From an uncultured Clostridia bacterium (lineage in GTDB: Bacteria; Bacillota; Clostridia; Oscillospirales; Oscillospiraceae), in contig CAMSIF010000010.1 of assembly GCA_947058885.1 (NCBI GenBank), forward strand, positions 1 through 38,948: DNA of 38,948 bases. The letters run 5' to 3'. Shown piece by piece: positions 10,238 through 19,151 of this stretch (its first letter is position 1; every line of letters starts with the position of its first letter). The position numbers and the translations under genes were made by a program. The notes under the pieces were generated by a model. The model did no database searches. It was not told where the DNA came from and saw only the letters and a list, made by a program, of their open reading frames with translations.

Positions 10238-10259
10238 AACGCCTGTCAAGGCGTTTTTT
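10238..10259 (+). terminator. Intrinsic terminator
   Basis: AACGCC-tgtcaa-GGCGTT followed by TTTT. Confidence 0.75.
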
Positions 10260-10299
10260 CTTGCCTGTTCCGTCCAATCCCTTTGTGAAAAGGGCGGCA

Positions 10300-10331
10300 G
10301 AAGGGGACGCACGAAATCGTGCGTCCCCTTC
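10300..10331. repeat. 15-bp perfect inverted repeat with 2-nt centre
   Basis: GAAGGGGACGCACGA-AA-TCGTGCGTCCCCTTC. Confidence 0.9.
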
Positions 10332-10374
10332 CGGCGTTATACCGCCGCGTTTTTGCGGATACCGGACCGCCGGG

Positions 10375-11628
10375 TTACCGCTTCCCCATATACGCCTCGA
10401 TATCCTCAATGCTTCTGGGCGTCACGGCGGAGAGATTTTCGCAGCCATCCTCCGTAATCAGGCAGTTGTCCTCCAGACGGAAGCCGATTCCCCACTCCTC
10501 ATGGTAGATGCCCACGTCCACGCAGAATACCATACCGGGCTCCAGAAGGCGGCGGCCCTCCTCTACGTCCACCTCGTCATGGACGTCATAGCCTACGTGG
10601 TGCGCGCCGCCATGCCAGATGTAGGTGCCCACGTCCTCAAAGCGGTCGCAGACGCCAATTGCTTTCAGCTGCTCAAAGTTGTATTTGCGAATCTCCTGGT
10701 CCACGCTGGCCATAGGCAGGCCGGGCTTCAGGGTCTGGAACATATAATTAGAGGTGTTATAGGCGCAGGTATACAGCAGCTTTTGCCGCTCGTTGAATTT
10801 TCCGTTCAGAGGCCAGCCTCTGGAGACATCGTTAATTTCGTTGTCCCAGCAGGCGCCCACGTCGTTGAGCACCATGTCGCCATCCCGCGCCACGCCGCGA
10901 TAGCCGTAATAGTGGATAAAAAAGTTATTTTTGCCCGCCGACACAATGGACGGGAAGCCGGGAGACAGAACCCCGTGCTGCGCCAGAGCGTAGTCAAACT
11001 CCGCTTTCAGCTGATACTCGTAGATACCGTCCCTGGCGGCCCGCATCATGGCCTTGATTCCCTCGCTGGTAATGATTTCAGCGCGGCGCATAGCCTCCAG
11101 CTCGCAGGGCTTTTTGATTGTCCGCTGGCGGGCAGCCAGCTTATGGATGTTCTCTACTTTGACAAAGGGATAGTTCTTTTTCAGCCAGGCCGCCAGCTGG
11201 AACGCCTGACGCACAGGCTGCTCATCCAGGTTTTTCCGGTCAAAGTCCAGGCAGACGGTGGTGACGCCCCGGGCAATCAGCCTCTCCAGCGCGGGGAGGA
11301 ACTGGGCGTTATACCGGAAATCCTCCACGCCGGAGGCGTCGGAAGCCTCCTGAGGGGTCAGACGTTTGCCGGTCCAGCGTTCCGCCAGCAAGTCCGGCGG
11401 GAGCATGTACAGCGTCTCCTGAACGCCGCTCTCATCCTTGTAGGCGGCCAGAACGCTGTCCGCCTGCTCAATGCCCGTATAGTACACAAAGGTGCGGTCA
11501 GCAAAAAAGGGGTAGTCCTCGTCTCCGGTTTTCCGGGGAGCGTGTCCGCTGAAAAGGAGGAGAAGGCTGCCCGGCGCAAGGGACAAATAGAGCTCTCTTC
11601 TGTTTTCCTGATGAAACGTCTTTTCCAT
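10375..11628 (-). CDS. M24 family aminopeptidase (Xaa-Pro aminopeptidase type)
   Basis: Aminopeptidase P-type N domain plus catalytic domain motifs (DGDMVLNDVGACWDNEINDVSRGWP, HGGAHHVGYDVHD, LEPGMVFCVDVGIY, FRLEDNCLITEDG); start at MEKTFHQE with RBS ggaggt. Confidence 0.93.
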   Translation of the reverse strand: MEKTFHQENRRELYLSLAPGSLLLLFSGHAPRKTGDEDYPFFADRTFVYYTGIEQADSVLAAYKDESGVQETLYMLPPDLLAERWTGKRLTPQEASDASGVEDFRYNAQFLPALERLIARGVTTVCLDFDRKNLDEQPVRQAFQLAAWLKKNYPFVKVENIHKLAARQRTIKKPCELEAMRRAEIITSEGIKAMMRAARDGIYEYQLKAEFDYALAQHGVLSPGFPSIVSAGKNNFFIHYYGYRGVARDGDMVLNDVGACWDNEINDVSRGWPLNGKFNERQKLLYTCAYNTSNYMFQTLKPGLPMASVDQEIRKYNFEQLKAIGVCDRFEDVGTYIWHGGAHHVGYDVHDEVDVEEGRRLLEPGMVFCVDVGIYHEEWGIGFRLEDNCLITEDGCENLSAVTPRSIEDIEAYMGKR

Positions 11629-11714
11629 ATGTAGGTTACCTCCATGTGATATCCCGCGCAACGCTCCTGCATACGCGGCGGCGCATTTTCTCCACAGCGG
11701 CGCGTATGTTAGGA

Positions 11715-11764
11715 TTGACATTTTGCGTGATGTTCATTATAATGAATTTTAGATGGATAGTCAA
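11715..11764. promoter_or_regulatory. Divergent overlapping sigmaA promoters sharing a palindromic -10
   Basis: Plus: TTGACA(11715-11720)-17-TATAAT(11738-11743). Minus: TTGACT(11764-11759)-17-TATAAT(11741-11736). Embedded in palindrome TTCATTATAATGAA (11733-11746). Confidence 0.75.
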
Positions 11765-11964
11765 CAGGAATTACATGAATCAGACGAAAATGATATGCCG
11801 TTGTCACAGGTTTTGCAGGACAATAATGTTGAATAACGCCTGAATCTTATCTGTTTTGCAATTGTCTTCCCCCGCCGGGCTGCACTTTCAGATGTTTTGT
11901 TTATTTTCACAAATATGAAATCAGCGTCCCACCCGTAACGCCATCAAACAGGAGGATGCCAACT

Positions 11965-14238
11965 ATGACAGACAGAGACATCGTAAAAAAGGACATAGAG
12001 GAGCTTTACCTGGGAAATCTGGGAACAGTGGAGTTTGACCTGGACCTGCCCAGCGCGGGAAAAAACGGTTCTACTATTACCTGGCAGTCCGGCAATCTGG
12101 CTTTTATGAACCATGAGGGGAAGGTCACCCGGCCCGCCTATGGGCGCGGAAACCGTGAGGTACCTCTCACCGCCCGTTTTACCCACGGGGCGTACACGGA
12201 AGAGAAGCAGTATATCGTAACCGTTTTAGAAGAACACAACCAGATTGAGGTGGAAGAAATCTTCCCCATCGCGCTGGAAGCCGCGGCGGGGGAAACTGTG
12301 CGCCTGCCCAGCGCGTCCGCCGTGAGAACCCGGGACGGCCGGGTGATTGCCCACCTTATCGACTGGGAAGACGGCCTGGAGCGCGTCTGGGACCAGCCGG
12401 GGACCTTCTCTGTGCGCGGCGTCTTGAAGGACACCTCTATTTCTGTGGCTGGAGAAGTGCGTGTTACGGCATGTCCCGCGCCGGAGGCCGCCCGGCCACA
12501 AAAACTGGCGGCGGCTTTCCCGGATGGCGTGACCCTTCTGGAGGGCAGCAGCTTCCACGCCGCTCAGGAGCGGATGCACGACTATTTGCTCCACACAAAC
12601 CTGGACCAATGGCTCTACAATTTCCGCCGGGCGGCGGGACTTTCCACCCGTAACGCCCCTGCTATGACAGGCTGGGATTCTCCCAGCGGCCTGCTGCGGG
12701 GGCACAGCGCAGGTCACTATCTGTCCGCCCTGGCTCTCTGCTGGCACGCCACCGGAGACAGAGAAATCCACCAGAAAGCGGTATATATGGTAGACGCCTT
12801 AAAGGAATGCCAGGACGCCTTCGCTGCTCAGGATGGATACCATCCCGGTTTCCTCAGCGCGTACTCCGAGGAGCAGTTTGACCTGCTGGAGGAGTATACC
12901 CCCTATCCTAAAATCTGGGCCCCTTACTACACTCTGCATAAAATCCTGGCCGGACTTTTGGATTTACACCGCTTGGCAGGGATTGAGAAAGCGTTTGAGA
13001 TCGCTTCCGGCATCGGGGATTGGGTCTACGCCCGGCTGTCCCGGCTGAATCATGAAAAGCGGGTGCGGATGTGGGGCATTTATATTGCCGGGGAATACGG
13101 CGGCATGAATGAATCCATGGCTGAGCTCTACCGTATCACAGGTAAAAAGGACTACCTGGATGCGGCCCGGTACTTTGATAACGACCGCCTTTTCTACCCA
13201 TTGGAGCAAAATGTGGACGCCCTGACCGGGATGCACGCCAACCAGCATATCCCCCAGATAGTTGGCGCCATGAAGCTGTACGAGGTAACAGGCGAGCGCA
13301 GGTATTACAGCATTGCGGAACGGTTCTGGTCTCTGGTGTCCGGGAGCCGGATGTACGCCATTGGCGGCGCAGGCGAGAGCGAGATGTTCCATGAACCCCG
13401 CAAAATCGCCGGTCTTCTTACGAAAAGTACCTCGGAAAGCTGCGCCACCTATAACATGCTGAAGCTGACAAAGGAGCTGTATCAGTACCGCCCCGACGCG
13501 GCCTATATGGACTACTACGAGCGGGCTGTGACAAACCATATCCTCTCCTCCTGCGACCACAGGCCCACCAGCGGCAGCACCTATTTTCTCTCCATGCTGC
13601 CCCGGGCGGTCAAAGACTTTGACGCCTCGGAAAACAGCTGCTGCCATGGTACGGGTATGGAGAGCCATTTCAAGTACGTTGAGAGCATCTATTACGCCGG
13701 GGAGGACTGCGTTTATATAAATCTCTTCCTTCCTTCCCGGCTGTGTCTGGAGGGATTTGCTCTCACCATGCGGACAGAGGAGGCTTATCCAGAGAAAATA
13801 CATATTACAATCGAATCGGATCTTTCCACTGTCCCCTCCCGAAAACTGCGCATCCGAAAGCCCTTTTGGACAGATGAAAACGTAGTAATCCGTCTGAACG
13901 GGGTGGACTGCGCCGCGCCTCTCCGCGACGGTTACTTTACCGTTGCGGTTGACCAGCCGGGGACTTCTGAGCTGGACGTGGAATTCTCCTGTGGACTTCG
14001 GTTTGAGAAGGCCCCGGACCGCCCGGATTATTTTACCGTCCACTATGGTCCCTATGTGCTCGCGGCTTTGACCACCTCGGAGGAACGGCTATCCCTGAAA
14101 TCGAAAGAACCGGAGACGGCTTTTGTACGGGAGGAAAACCGGCCTCTCGCCTTCCGATGCAAGGAAAACGGCGTACTGTTTATCCCGTTCGAAAAGGTCT
14201 GGAGAGAGGAATATCAGGTATATATCAGAGAAGTATGA
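11965..14238 (+). CDS. Glycoside hydrolase family 127 (DUF1680, beta-L-arabinofuranosidase-like) with N-terminal Ig-like domains
   Basis: LRGHSAGHYLSALALCWHATGD; MHANQHIPQIVGAMKLYEVTGE; TSESCATYNMLKLTKELY; SENSCCHGTGMESHFKYVESIYY; RBS aggagg 5' of ATG 11965. Confidence 0.92.
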   Translation: MTDRDIVKKDIEELYLGNLGTVEFDLDLPSAGKNGSTITWQSGNLAFMNHEGKVTRPAYGRGNREVPLTARFTHGAYTEEKQYIVTVLEEHNQIEVEEIFPIALEAAAGETVRLPSASAVRTRDGRVIAHLIDWEDGLERVWDQPGTFSVRGVLKDTSISVAGEVRVTACPAPEAARPQKLAAAFPDGVTLLEGSSFHAAQERMHDYLLHTNLDQWLYNFRRAAGLSTRNAPAMTGWDSPSGLLRGHSAGHYLSALALCWHATGDREIHQKAVYMVDALKECQDAFAAQDGYHPGFLSAYSEEQFDLLEEYTPYPKIWAPYYTLHKILAGLLDLHRLAGIEKAFEIASGIGDWVYARLSRLNHEKRVRMWGIYIAGEYGGMNESMAELYRITGKKDYLDAARYFDNDRLFYPLEQNVDALTGMHANQHIPQIVGAMKLYEVTGERRYYSIAERFWSLVSGSRMYAIGGAGESEMFHEPRKIAGLLTKSTSESCATYNMLKLTKELYQYRPDAAYMDYYERAVTNHILSSCDHRPTSGSTYFLSMLPRAVKDFDASENSCCHGTGMESHFKYVESIYYAGEDCVYINLFLPSRLCLEGFALTMRTEEAYPEKIHITIESDLSTVPSRKLRIRKPFWTDENVVIRLNGVDCAAPLRDGYFTVAVDQPGTSELDVEFSCGLRFEKAPDRPDYFTVHYGPYVLAALTTSEERLSLKSKEPETAFVREENRPLAFRCKENGVLFIPFEKVWREEYQVYIREV

Positions 14239-14283
14239 TTTAGCGGCGGAAATCCCGCCAGTTGTGTAAAGGCAGGAGTAACG

Positions 14284-15417
14284 ATGTATCGAATTTGCCT
14301 GAAAGAGCGGAAGATTCTGGACCGGATTTTTAAGGAGGACACCCAGCCCCTGGAACAGCTGGCGGAACAGCTGGTTAGCGGCGCGGCGCCGGAGGATTTC
14401 CTGTTTGGGGTGGCTGGCCTGTATGGGCGCGTGCGCGGTTCGCCGAGCCTGGAGGAAATTTTTCAGGCCTTTGACGGCATTCTGTATTATATAGAGCTGC
14501 CGGAGCTGACCCTGTTACTGCTGGCTCCCGACGCGGACTGCCGGGATTTGGCGGGAAAGGTGGCGCGATGGCTGTGCGGCCGGGGCGCGTCGCTGAACGT
14601 GGTCTATCTGGAGGGAAAACGGACGCTGCCCGAGGCGCGTCAGATTCGGGACATGTTTCTGGCGGCGTCGGACGAGGTCTTCTACTGCACAGAGCTGGAG
14701 TGCCGTTCCTTGGTGGACCTGCTGCCCTCCCGCCGGGAGGCGGAGCTGGGCGACCCCGAAGACCAGCGGCTGCGGCTCCTGCGCCAGGATATCGCCTCCT
14801 GTCTCGCAAGGGGGGAGGTTGACTACGCCCACGAGCGTCTGGACAATTACTTCGCCATCAGCGGCCGAGGCAGCGCGGCGGTTTTCCGGGAGTGCTGCGC
14901 CAGCCTGTATCACCTGGTCAACGATGAGCTTGTCGCCCCGGACGAGGATCTGGCCGGACACCGCAGGGCTTTGCGTCCCAACGGAAAATCGATTTTTCAG
15001 CTGATAGCGGAAGCCAATACCGCCGGCGAGATCCGGCGGCACATCATCTGGTACATGGACCAGCTTCTGGCCTGGTACCGCCCGCTGAAGGAAAATACCA
15101 ACTACAGGGTAGCGGCTTTTGTAGAGGAATACATCGAAAAGCACTATATGGAGACGGTTTCCGTTGACGAGGTTGCCTCCCAAGTGGGCCTTTCCACCAA
15201 CTATGTGCGCACCATTTTTAAAAACAGCCGGGGGACTACGATTCAGAACTATCTCTCGGAATACCGTCTGAAAATGGCCTGTAGGCTGCTGCGCAATACG
15301 CCGACCACTGTCAGCAAGGTGGGCCAGCTGGTGGGGTATAATAATGTCTCCTACTTCTGCGCCTCCTTCCAAAAGCGTTTTGGAAAGACGCCCACGCAGT
15401 GGCGGCGGGAGCCATAG
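14284..15417 (+). CDS. AraC-family transcriptional regulator
   Basis: C-terminal double HTH: YIEKHYMETVSVDEVASQVGLSTNYVRTIFKNSRGTTIQNYLSEYRLKMACRLLRNT..VGQLVGYNNVSYFCASFQKRFGKTPTQWRRE. Confidence 0.92.
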   Translation: MYRICLKERKILDRIFKEDTQPLEQLAEQLVSGAAPEDFLFGVAGLYGRVRGSPSLEEIFQAFDGILYYIELPELTLLLLAPDADCRDLAGKVARWLCGRGASLNVVYLEGKRTLPEARQIRDMFLAASDEVFYCTELECRSLVDLLPSRREAELGDPEDQRLRLLRQDIASCLARGEVDYAHERLDNYFAISGRGSAAVFRECCASLYHLVNDELVAPDEDLAGHRRALRPNGKSIFQLIAEANTAGEIRRHIIWYMDQLLAWYRPLKENTNYRVAAFVEEYIEKHYMETVSVDEVASQVGLSTNYVRTIFKNSRGTTIQNYLSEYRLKMACRLLRNTPTTVSKVGQLVGYNNVSYFCASFQKRFGKTPTQWRREP

Positions 15418-15425
15418 TCTCTGGT

Positions 15426-15454
15426 TTGACAGAGATATCCCGCTGTGATATACT
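15426..15454 (+). promoter_or_regulatory. SigmaA-type promoter for pruA
   Basis: TTGACA-17 nt-TATACT. Confidence 0.7.
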
Positions 15455-15533
15455 GATTTTCCAATTCTTTCAGCTGAAGTCCCTCTATACCTTAAGATTC
15501 CCATTTTAATATTATATTTGGAGGTAAGAAACC

Positions 15534-17162
15534 ATGCCCAACGCTTATTTTACTATTGCCCGCCCCGAAAACGACCCGTTTAAGGGCTATCTGCCCGGCA
15601 GTCCCGAGCGGGCCGAGCTGAAGGAGGAGCTTGCCAAGCAGGCCGGAGAGGTGGTCAAAATCCCCCTGATTATCGGCGGGAAAGAGGTCTGGACCGATCA
15701 GACCATCCAGGTCACCATTCCTCATGACCATCAGCACGTCATCGCCGAGTGCTGCATGGCCGGGGAGAAAGAGCTGAAAATGGCCATTGATGCCGCCCTG
15801 GCTGCCAAGGACGCCTGGGAGGAGATGCCTTGGGAACACCGTTCCGCTATTTTCCTGAAAGCGGCGGATATGATTACCGGTCCCTACCGCAAGGTTCTCA
15901 ACGCCTCCACCATGCTGGGCCAGTCCAAAACCGTGTTCCAGGCGGAAATTGACATCGCCGAGCTGGCAGACTTCCTCCGCTTCGGCGTGTGGGGCGCGCA
16001 GGAAATCTTCAAGGAGCAGCCCGGCAGCGTGGACGGCATCTGGAACCGTCAGGACTACCGGGCCCTGGACGGCTTCATCTGCGCGATTTCCCCCTTCAAC
16101 TTCACCTCTATCGGCGGCAACCTCCCCACCGCTCCCGCCATTGTGGGCAACGTGGCCCTGTGGAAGCCCTCCCGCACAGCGGTGCTCTCCAACTACTACT
16201 ACATGAAGCTGCTCCAGTGGTGCGGCCTCCCCGCCGGGGTCATCAACTTCGTGCCCTGCACTGGCGGCGACATGTCCAAGTATGTTATCAGCCATCCGAA
16301 GATGGCCGGTTTCCATTTTACCGGCTCCACCGCCGTGTTCCAGAGCGTCTGGAAGCAGGTGGGCGAGAATATCGCTTCCTATGCCAACTACCCCCGTTTG
16401 GTGGGCGAGACTGGCGGCAAGGATTTCATTTTTGCCCATAACACCGCCGACATCGAACCCCTGGTGGCGGCTATTGTCCGCGGCTCCTTCGAGTTCCAGG
16501 GTCAGAAATGCTCCGCCTGCTCCCGGGCCTTTGTCCCCGCCAGCATCTGGCCGGTGGTGGAGAAGCGTCTGAAAGAGCAGACCGCTACCATCAAAGTGGG
16601 CGACGTCCAGGAGTTCGACACCTTCATGGGCGCGGTTATCGACCAGGCCTCCTTTGAAACCTGCAAGGGCTATATCGACCGCGCCGCCGCTTCCCCGGAC
16701 TGCGAGTTTGTAGCCGGCGGCACCTACGACGGCAGCAAGGGCTGGTTTGTGCAGCCCACCATTATCCGCTGCAAGACCCCCACTTATGAGTCCATGGTCA
16801 AGGAAATCTTCGGGCCCATCGTCTCCATCTACGTCTATGACGACGATAAACTGGATGAAACCCTGGCTATCTGCGACAGCGCCTCCCCCTACGCCCTTAC
16901 CGGCGCGATTTTCGCTCAGGACCGCCAGGCCGTGGTCAAGATGGAGAAGGCTCTGCGCAACGCCTCCGGCAACTTCTACATCAACGACAAGTGTACCGGC
17001 GCGATTGTAGGCCAGCAGCCTTTCGGCGGAGCGCGGGCCTCCGGCACCAACGACAAGGCCGGTACCACCCTGAACATTATCCGCTGGGTCAGCGCGCATA
17101 CGGTGAAGGAGTCCTTCTGCCCCTCCGCCGCCATCGCCTACCCCTATATGTCCGAGAAGTAA
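15534..17162 (+). CDS. pruA: L-glutamate gamma-semialdehyde (1-pyrroline-5-carboxylate) dehydrogenase
   Basis: 542 aa aldehyde dehydrogenase; FNFTSIGGNLPTAPAIVGNVALWKPS; VGETGGKDFIFAH; FEFQGQKCSACSRAFVP; QQPFGGARASGTNDKAG, all P5CDH-type. Confidence 0.95.
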   Translation: MPNAYFTIARPENDPFKGYLPGSPERAELKEELAKQAGEVVKIPLIIGGKEVWTDQTIQVTIPHDHQHVIAECCMAGEKELKMAIDAALAAKDAWEEMPWEHRSAIFLKAADMITGPYRKVLNASTMLGQSKTVFQAEIDIAELADFLRFGVWGAQEIFKEQPGSVDGIWNRQDYRALDGFICAISPFNFTSIGGNLPTAPAIVGNVALWKPSRTAVLSNYYYMKLLQWCGLPAGVINFVPCTGGDMSKYVISHPKMAGFHFTGSTAVFQSVWKQVGENIASYANYPRLVGETGGKDFIFAHNTADIEPLVAAIVRGSFEFQGQKCSACSRAFVPASIWPVVEKRLKEQTATIKVGDVQEFDTFMGAVIDQASFETCKGYIDRAAASPDCEFVAGGTYDGSKGWFVQPTIIRCKTPTYESMVKEIFGPIVSIYVYDDDKLDETLAICDSASPYALTGAIFAQDRQAVVKMEKALRNASGNFYINDKCTGAIVGQQPFGGARASGTNDKAGTTLNIIRWVSAHTVKESFCPSAAIAYPYMSEK

Positions 17163-17176
17163 TAGAACGGAAAAAG

Positions 17177-17206
17177 GACCGGACAGCCCGCAGGCTGTCC
17201 GGTCCT
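17177..17206. terminator. Bidirectional terminator between pruA and the flavoprotein operon
   Basis: GGACCGGACAGCC-cgca-GGCTGTCCGGTCC. Confidence 0.8.
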
Positions 17207-17225
17207 CCTTGTTGTCAAAAATCGT

Positions 17226-18374
17226 TTACACCACTGAGGGCTCCAGCAGAAACACGCCCTTCTGATACCGCTCCTGACTGAACGTCCTGATGTCCAAATC
17301 ATCCGTCTGTCCGGTCAGGTGGTTCGCCACCAGAATAGCGATGCGCGGCGCGACCATGAAACCGTGACCTGAGAAGCCGCAGACACTATAGAATCCCTTG
17401 GCCCTCTTCGCCTCGTCGATGACAGGGATATGGTCCGGACTCAGGTCGTAGCTGCCCGCCCACTGGCGGACCACGTTCAGCTTCCGCAGCAGGGGCAGGG
17501 TCTCGCAGATAACGGCACAGTTTTTCTCCAGGAACTTCCAGCTGGAGCGGGTGTTGAAGCTGGGCTCCTCATGGGGGCCAATGCCCATGACAAAGCTGCC
17601 GTGGGGCGTCTGCTGAACGTAGAAGGAACGGTGGAAGCTCATAACCATACTCCGCAGCAGCGGGGCCACCGGCTCCGTAACCAACGCCTGGTGGCGTTCG
17701 GAAACGACGGGGATGTCCTCTCCCACCAGCTTCGCCAGCCCCGGGGCCCGGACATTGGCACAGTTAATCACCAGGTCCGCACCGAAGAAATCGCCTCCAG
17801 CGGTCTCCACGCCGGTGATACGGCCGCTCTGGGTCCGCAGTCCGGTCACCTCGGTATAGGTCAGAATCTCCGCGCCCATCCGCGCCGCCCCCTGGGCGTA
17901 GGCCATGGTGCAGTGGAAGGGGTTGGCGTGGCCGTCCTTCTCACAGAAGGTGGCTCCAAACATGCCCTCCGTATTCAGGAAGGGTACAATCTCCTTGGCC
18001 TGCTGCAAATCCAACGCCTTGGCGTCAATACCCAGAGCCTGCTGAACCTTCAGGTTCTCCTGAAACTGTGCCCACTCCTTCTCTGTGTAGGCTACCAGCA
18101 GATAACCTCCCTGCTGAAGGCCGCAGCTCTGGCCGTATCCGGTGTACTGCTCCAGATGCTCAAAAATGTGGGTGCTTTCCAGGGCCAGCCGGGCGTTGAG
18201 CTTCGAACCCCACTGCTGGCGGATGCCGGCCCCGCAGCGCCCGGTAGCGCCAGAGGACAGATAGCCCTTCTCAATGAGCAGGATATCGGTCAGCCCCCGC
18301 TTGGCCAGCTCGAACGCCACGGCGCAGCCGACAATACCGCCTCCGATGACAATGGCCTCATAATTTTTCTTCAT
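17226..18374 (-). CDS. FAD-dependent amino-acid oxidoreductase (DAO family; proline dehydrogenase beta / HcnC-like)
   Basis: EAIVIGGGIVGCAVAFELAKRG FAD motif; SSGATGRCGAGIRQQWG; GSYDLSPDHIPVIDEAK..VCGFSGHGFMVAP. Confidence 0.9.
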   Translation of the reverse strand: MKKNYEAIVIGGGIVGCAVAFELAKRGLTDILLIEKGYLSSGATGRCGAGIRQQWGSKLNARLALESTHIFEHLEQYTGYGQSCGLQQGGYLLVAYTEKEWAQFQENLKVQQALGIDAKALDLQQAKEIVPFLNTEGMFGATFCEKDGHANPFHCTMAYAQGAARMGAEILTYTEVTGLRTQSGRITGVETAGGDFFGADLVINCANVRAPGLAKLVGEDIPVVSERHQALVTEPVAPLLRSMVMSFHRSFYVQQTPHGSFVMGIGPHEEPSFNTRSSWKFLEKNCAVICETLPLLRKLNVVRQWAGSYDLSPDHIPVIDEAKRAKGFYSVCGFSGHGFMVAPRIAILVANHLTGQTDDLDIRTFSQERYQKGVFLLEPSVV

Positions 18375-18658
18375 TCCGCGCCTCCTTCCCGGCAGGCGTC
18401 CGCCAGAACGCCCATGCTGACGGGTTTCGTGGGCGGGCGGAAGGTGGGCATGAGGACCTCCTCCATAGGAACTTTATAGTAAGCGGACAACTCCTGGGCA
18501 ATCAGCATCCGGCAGGTCCGTCCCTGGCATGGACCCATTCCGGCCCGGGTGACCCGCTTGATTTCATCAATAGTACGGCAGCCGGACTCGATGCACTGGA
18601 GAATGGCCTCCCGCGTCAGGTCCTCGCACCGGCAGAGAATGATGTTTTTATCGTCCAT
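18371..18658 (-). CDS. BFD-like [2Fe-2S]-binding protein
   Basis: NIILCRCEDLTREAILQCIESGCRTIDEIKRVTRAGMGPCQGRTC. Confidence 0.9.
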   Translation of the reverse strand: MDDKNIILCRCEDLTREAILQCIESGCRTIDEIKRVTRAGMGPCQGRTCRMLIAQELSAYYKVPMEEVLMPTFRPPTKPVSMGVLADACREGGAE

Positions 18659-19151
18659 CCCGGTAACCTCCTACCTTGATATTCCGGACCTCCATCGCCA
18701 GCTCCTTGGGCACCGCCAGACTGATGGTGCAGGTCATATTCCGCTTTCCGCCGGAAACCGCCTTCACCACGGGGAACCATCCCAGCTCCTCCCCTGACCG
18801 GCTTAAGCCGCAAGCCAGCTGTCCCTCCTGAGGTACGGGGAGAAACTCGAAGGGCAGCTTTACCAGGGCCTCTCCGCCGCTGTAGGTCATGTCCACCACA
18901 AAAATCGCCAGTCCCGGACAGCGGGCAACGCACGCCCCGCATCCGTTGCAGATATCGAAGTCCACCTTCGGCGTCGCGTTAATATCCGGTTCCACACGGA
19001 TGGCCTTTTTCACGCAGGCCTTCGCGCATGGGTTGCAGGGAATCTTCTGAAAGCACTCCGCAATGGCCACCGCGCCCTGGGCCAGCCGGTGGGCGGGAGG
19101 TGTCACGCTCTGTATGTCCTCCCTGGTGGGGATGCCATCCTGAATCAGCAT
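18648..19151 (-). CDS. 4Fe-4S ferredoxin-type subunit
   Basis: CNPCAKACVKKAI and CNGCGACVARCPGLAIF cluster motifs; overlaps both neighbouring genes. Confidence 0.88.
   Translation of the reverse strand: MLIQDGIPTREDIQSVTPPAHRLAQGAVAIAECFQKIPCNPCAKACVKKAIRVEPDINATPKVDFDICNGCGACVARCPGLAIFVVDMTYSGGEALVKLPFEFLPVPQEGQLACGLSRSGEELGWFPVVKAVSGGKRNMTCTISLAVPKELAMEVRNIKVGGYRDGR

Noticed and set aside
10261-11634. 457-aa plus-strand ORF opposite the M24 aminopeptidase
   Set aside because: The minus strand encodes a recognisable M24 enzyme with an RBS; the plus ORF has no motifs.
15492-17099. 535-aa antisense ORF opposite pruA
   Set aside because: Same shadow effect; Gly/His/Asp-rich translation typical of antisense codon bias.
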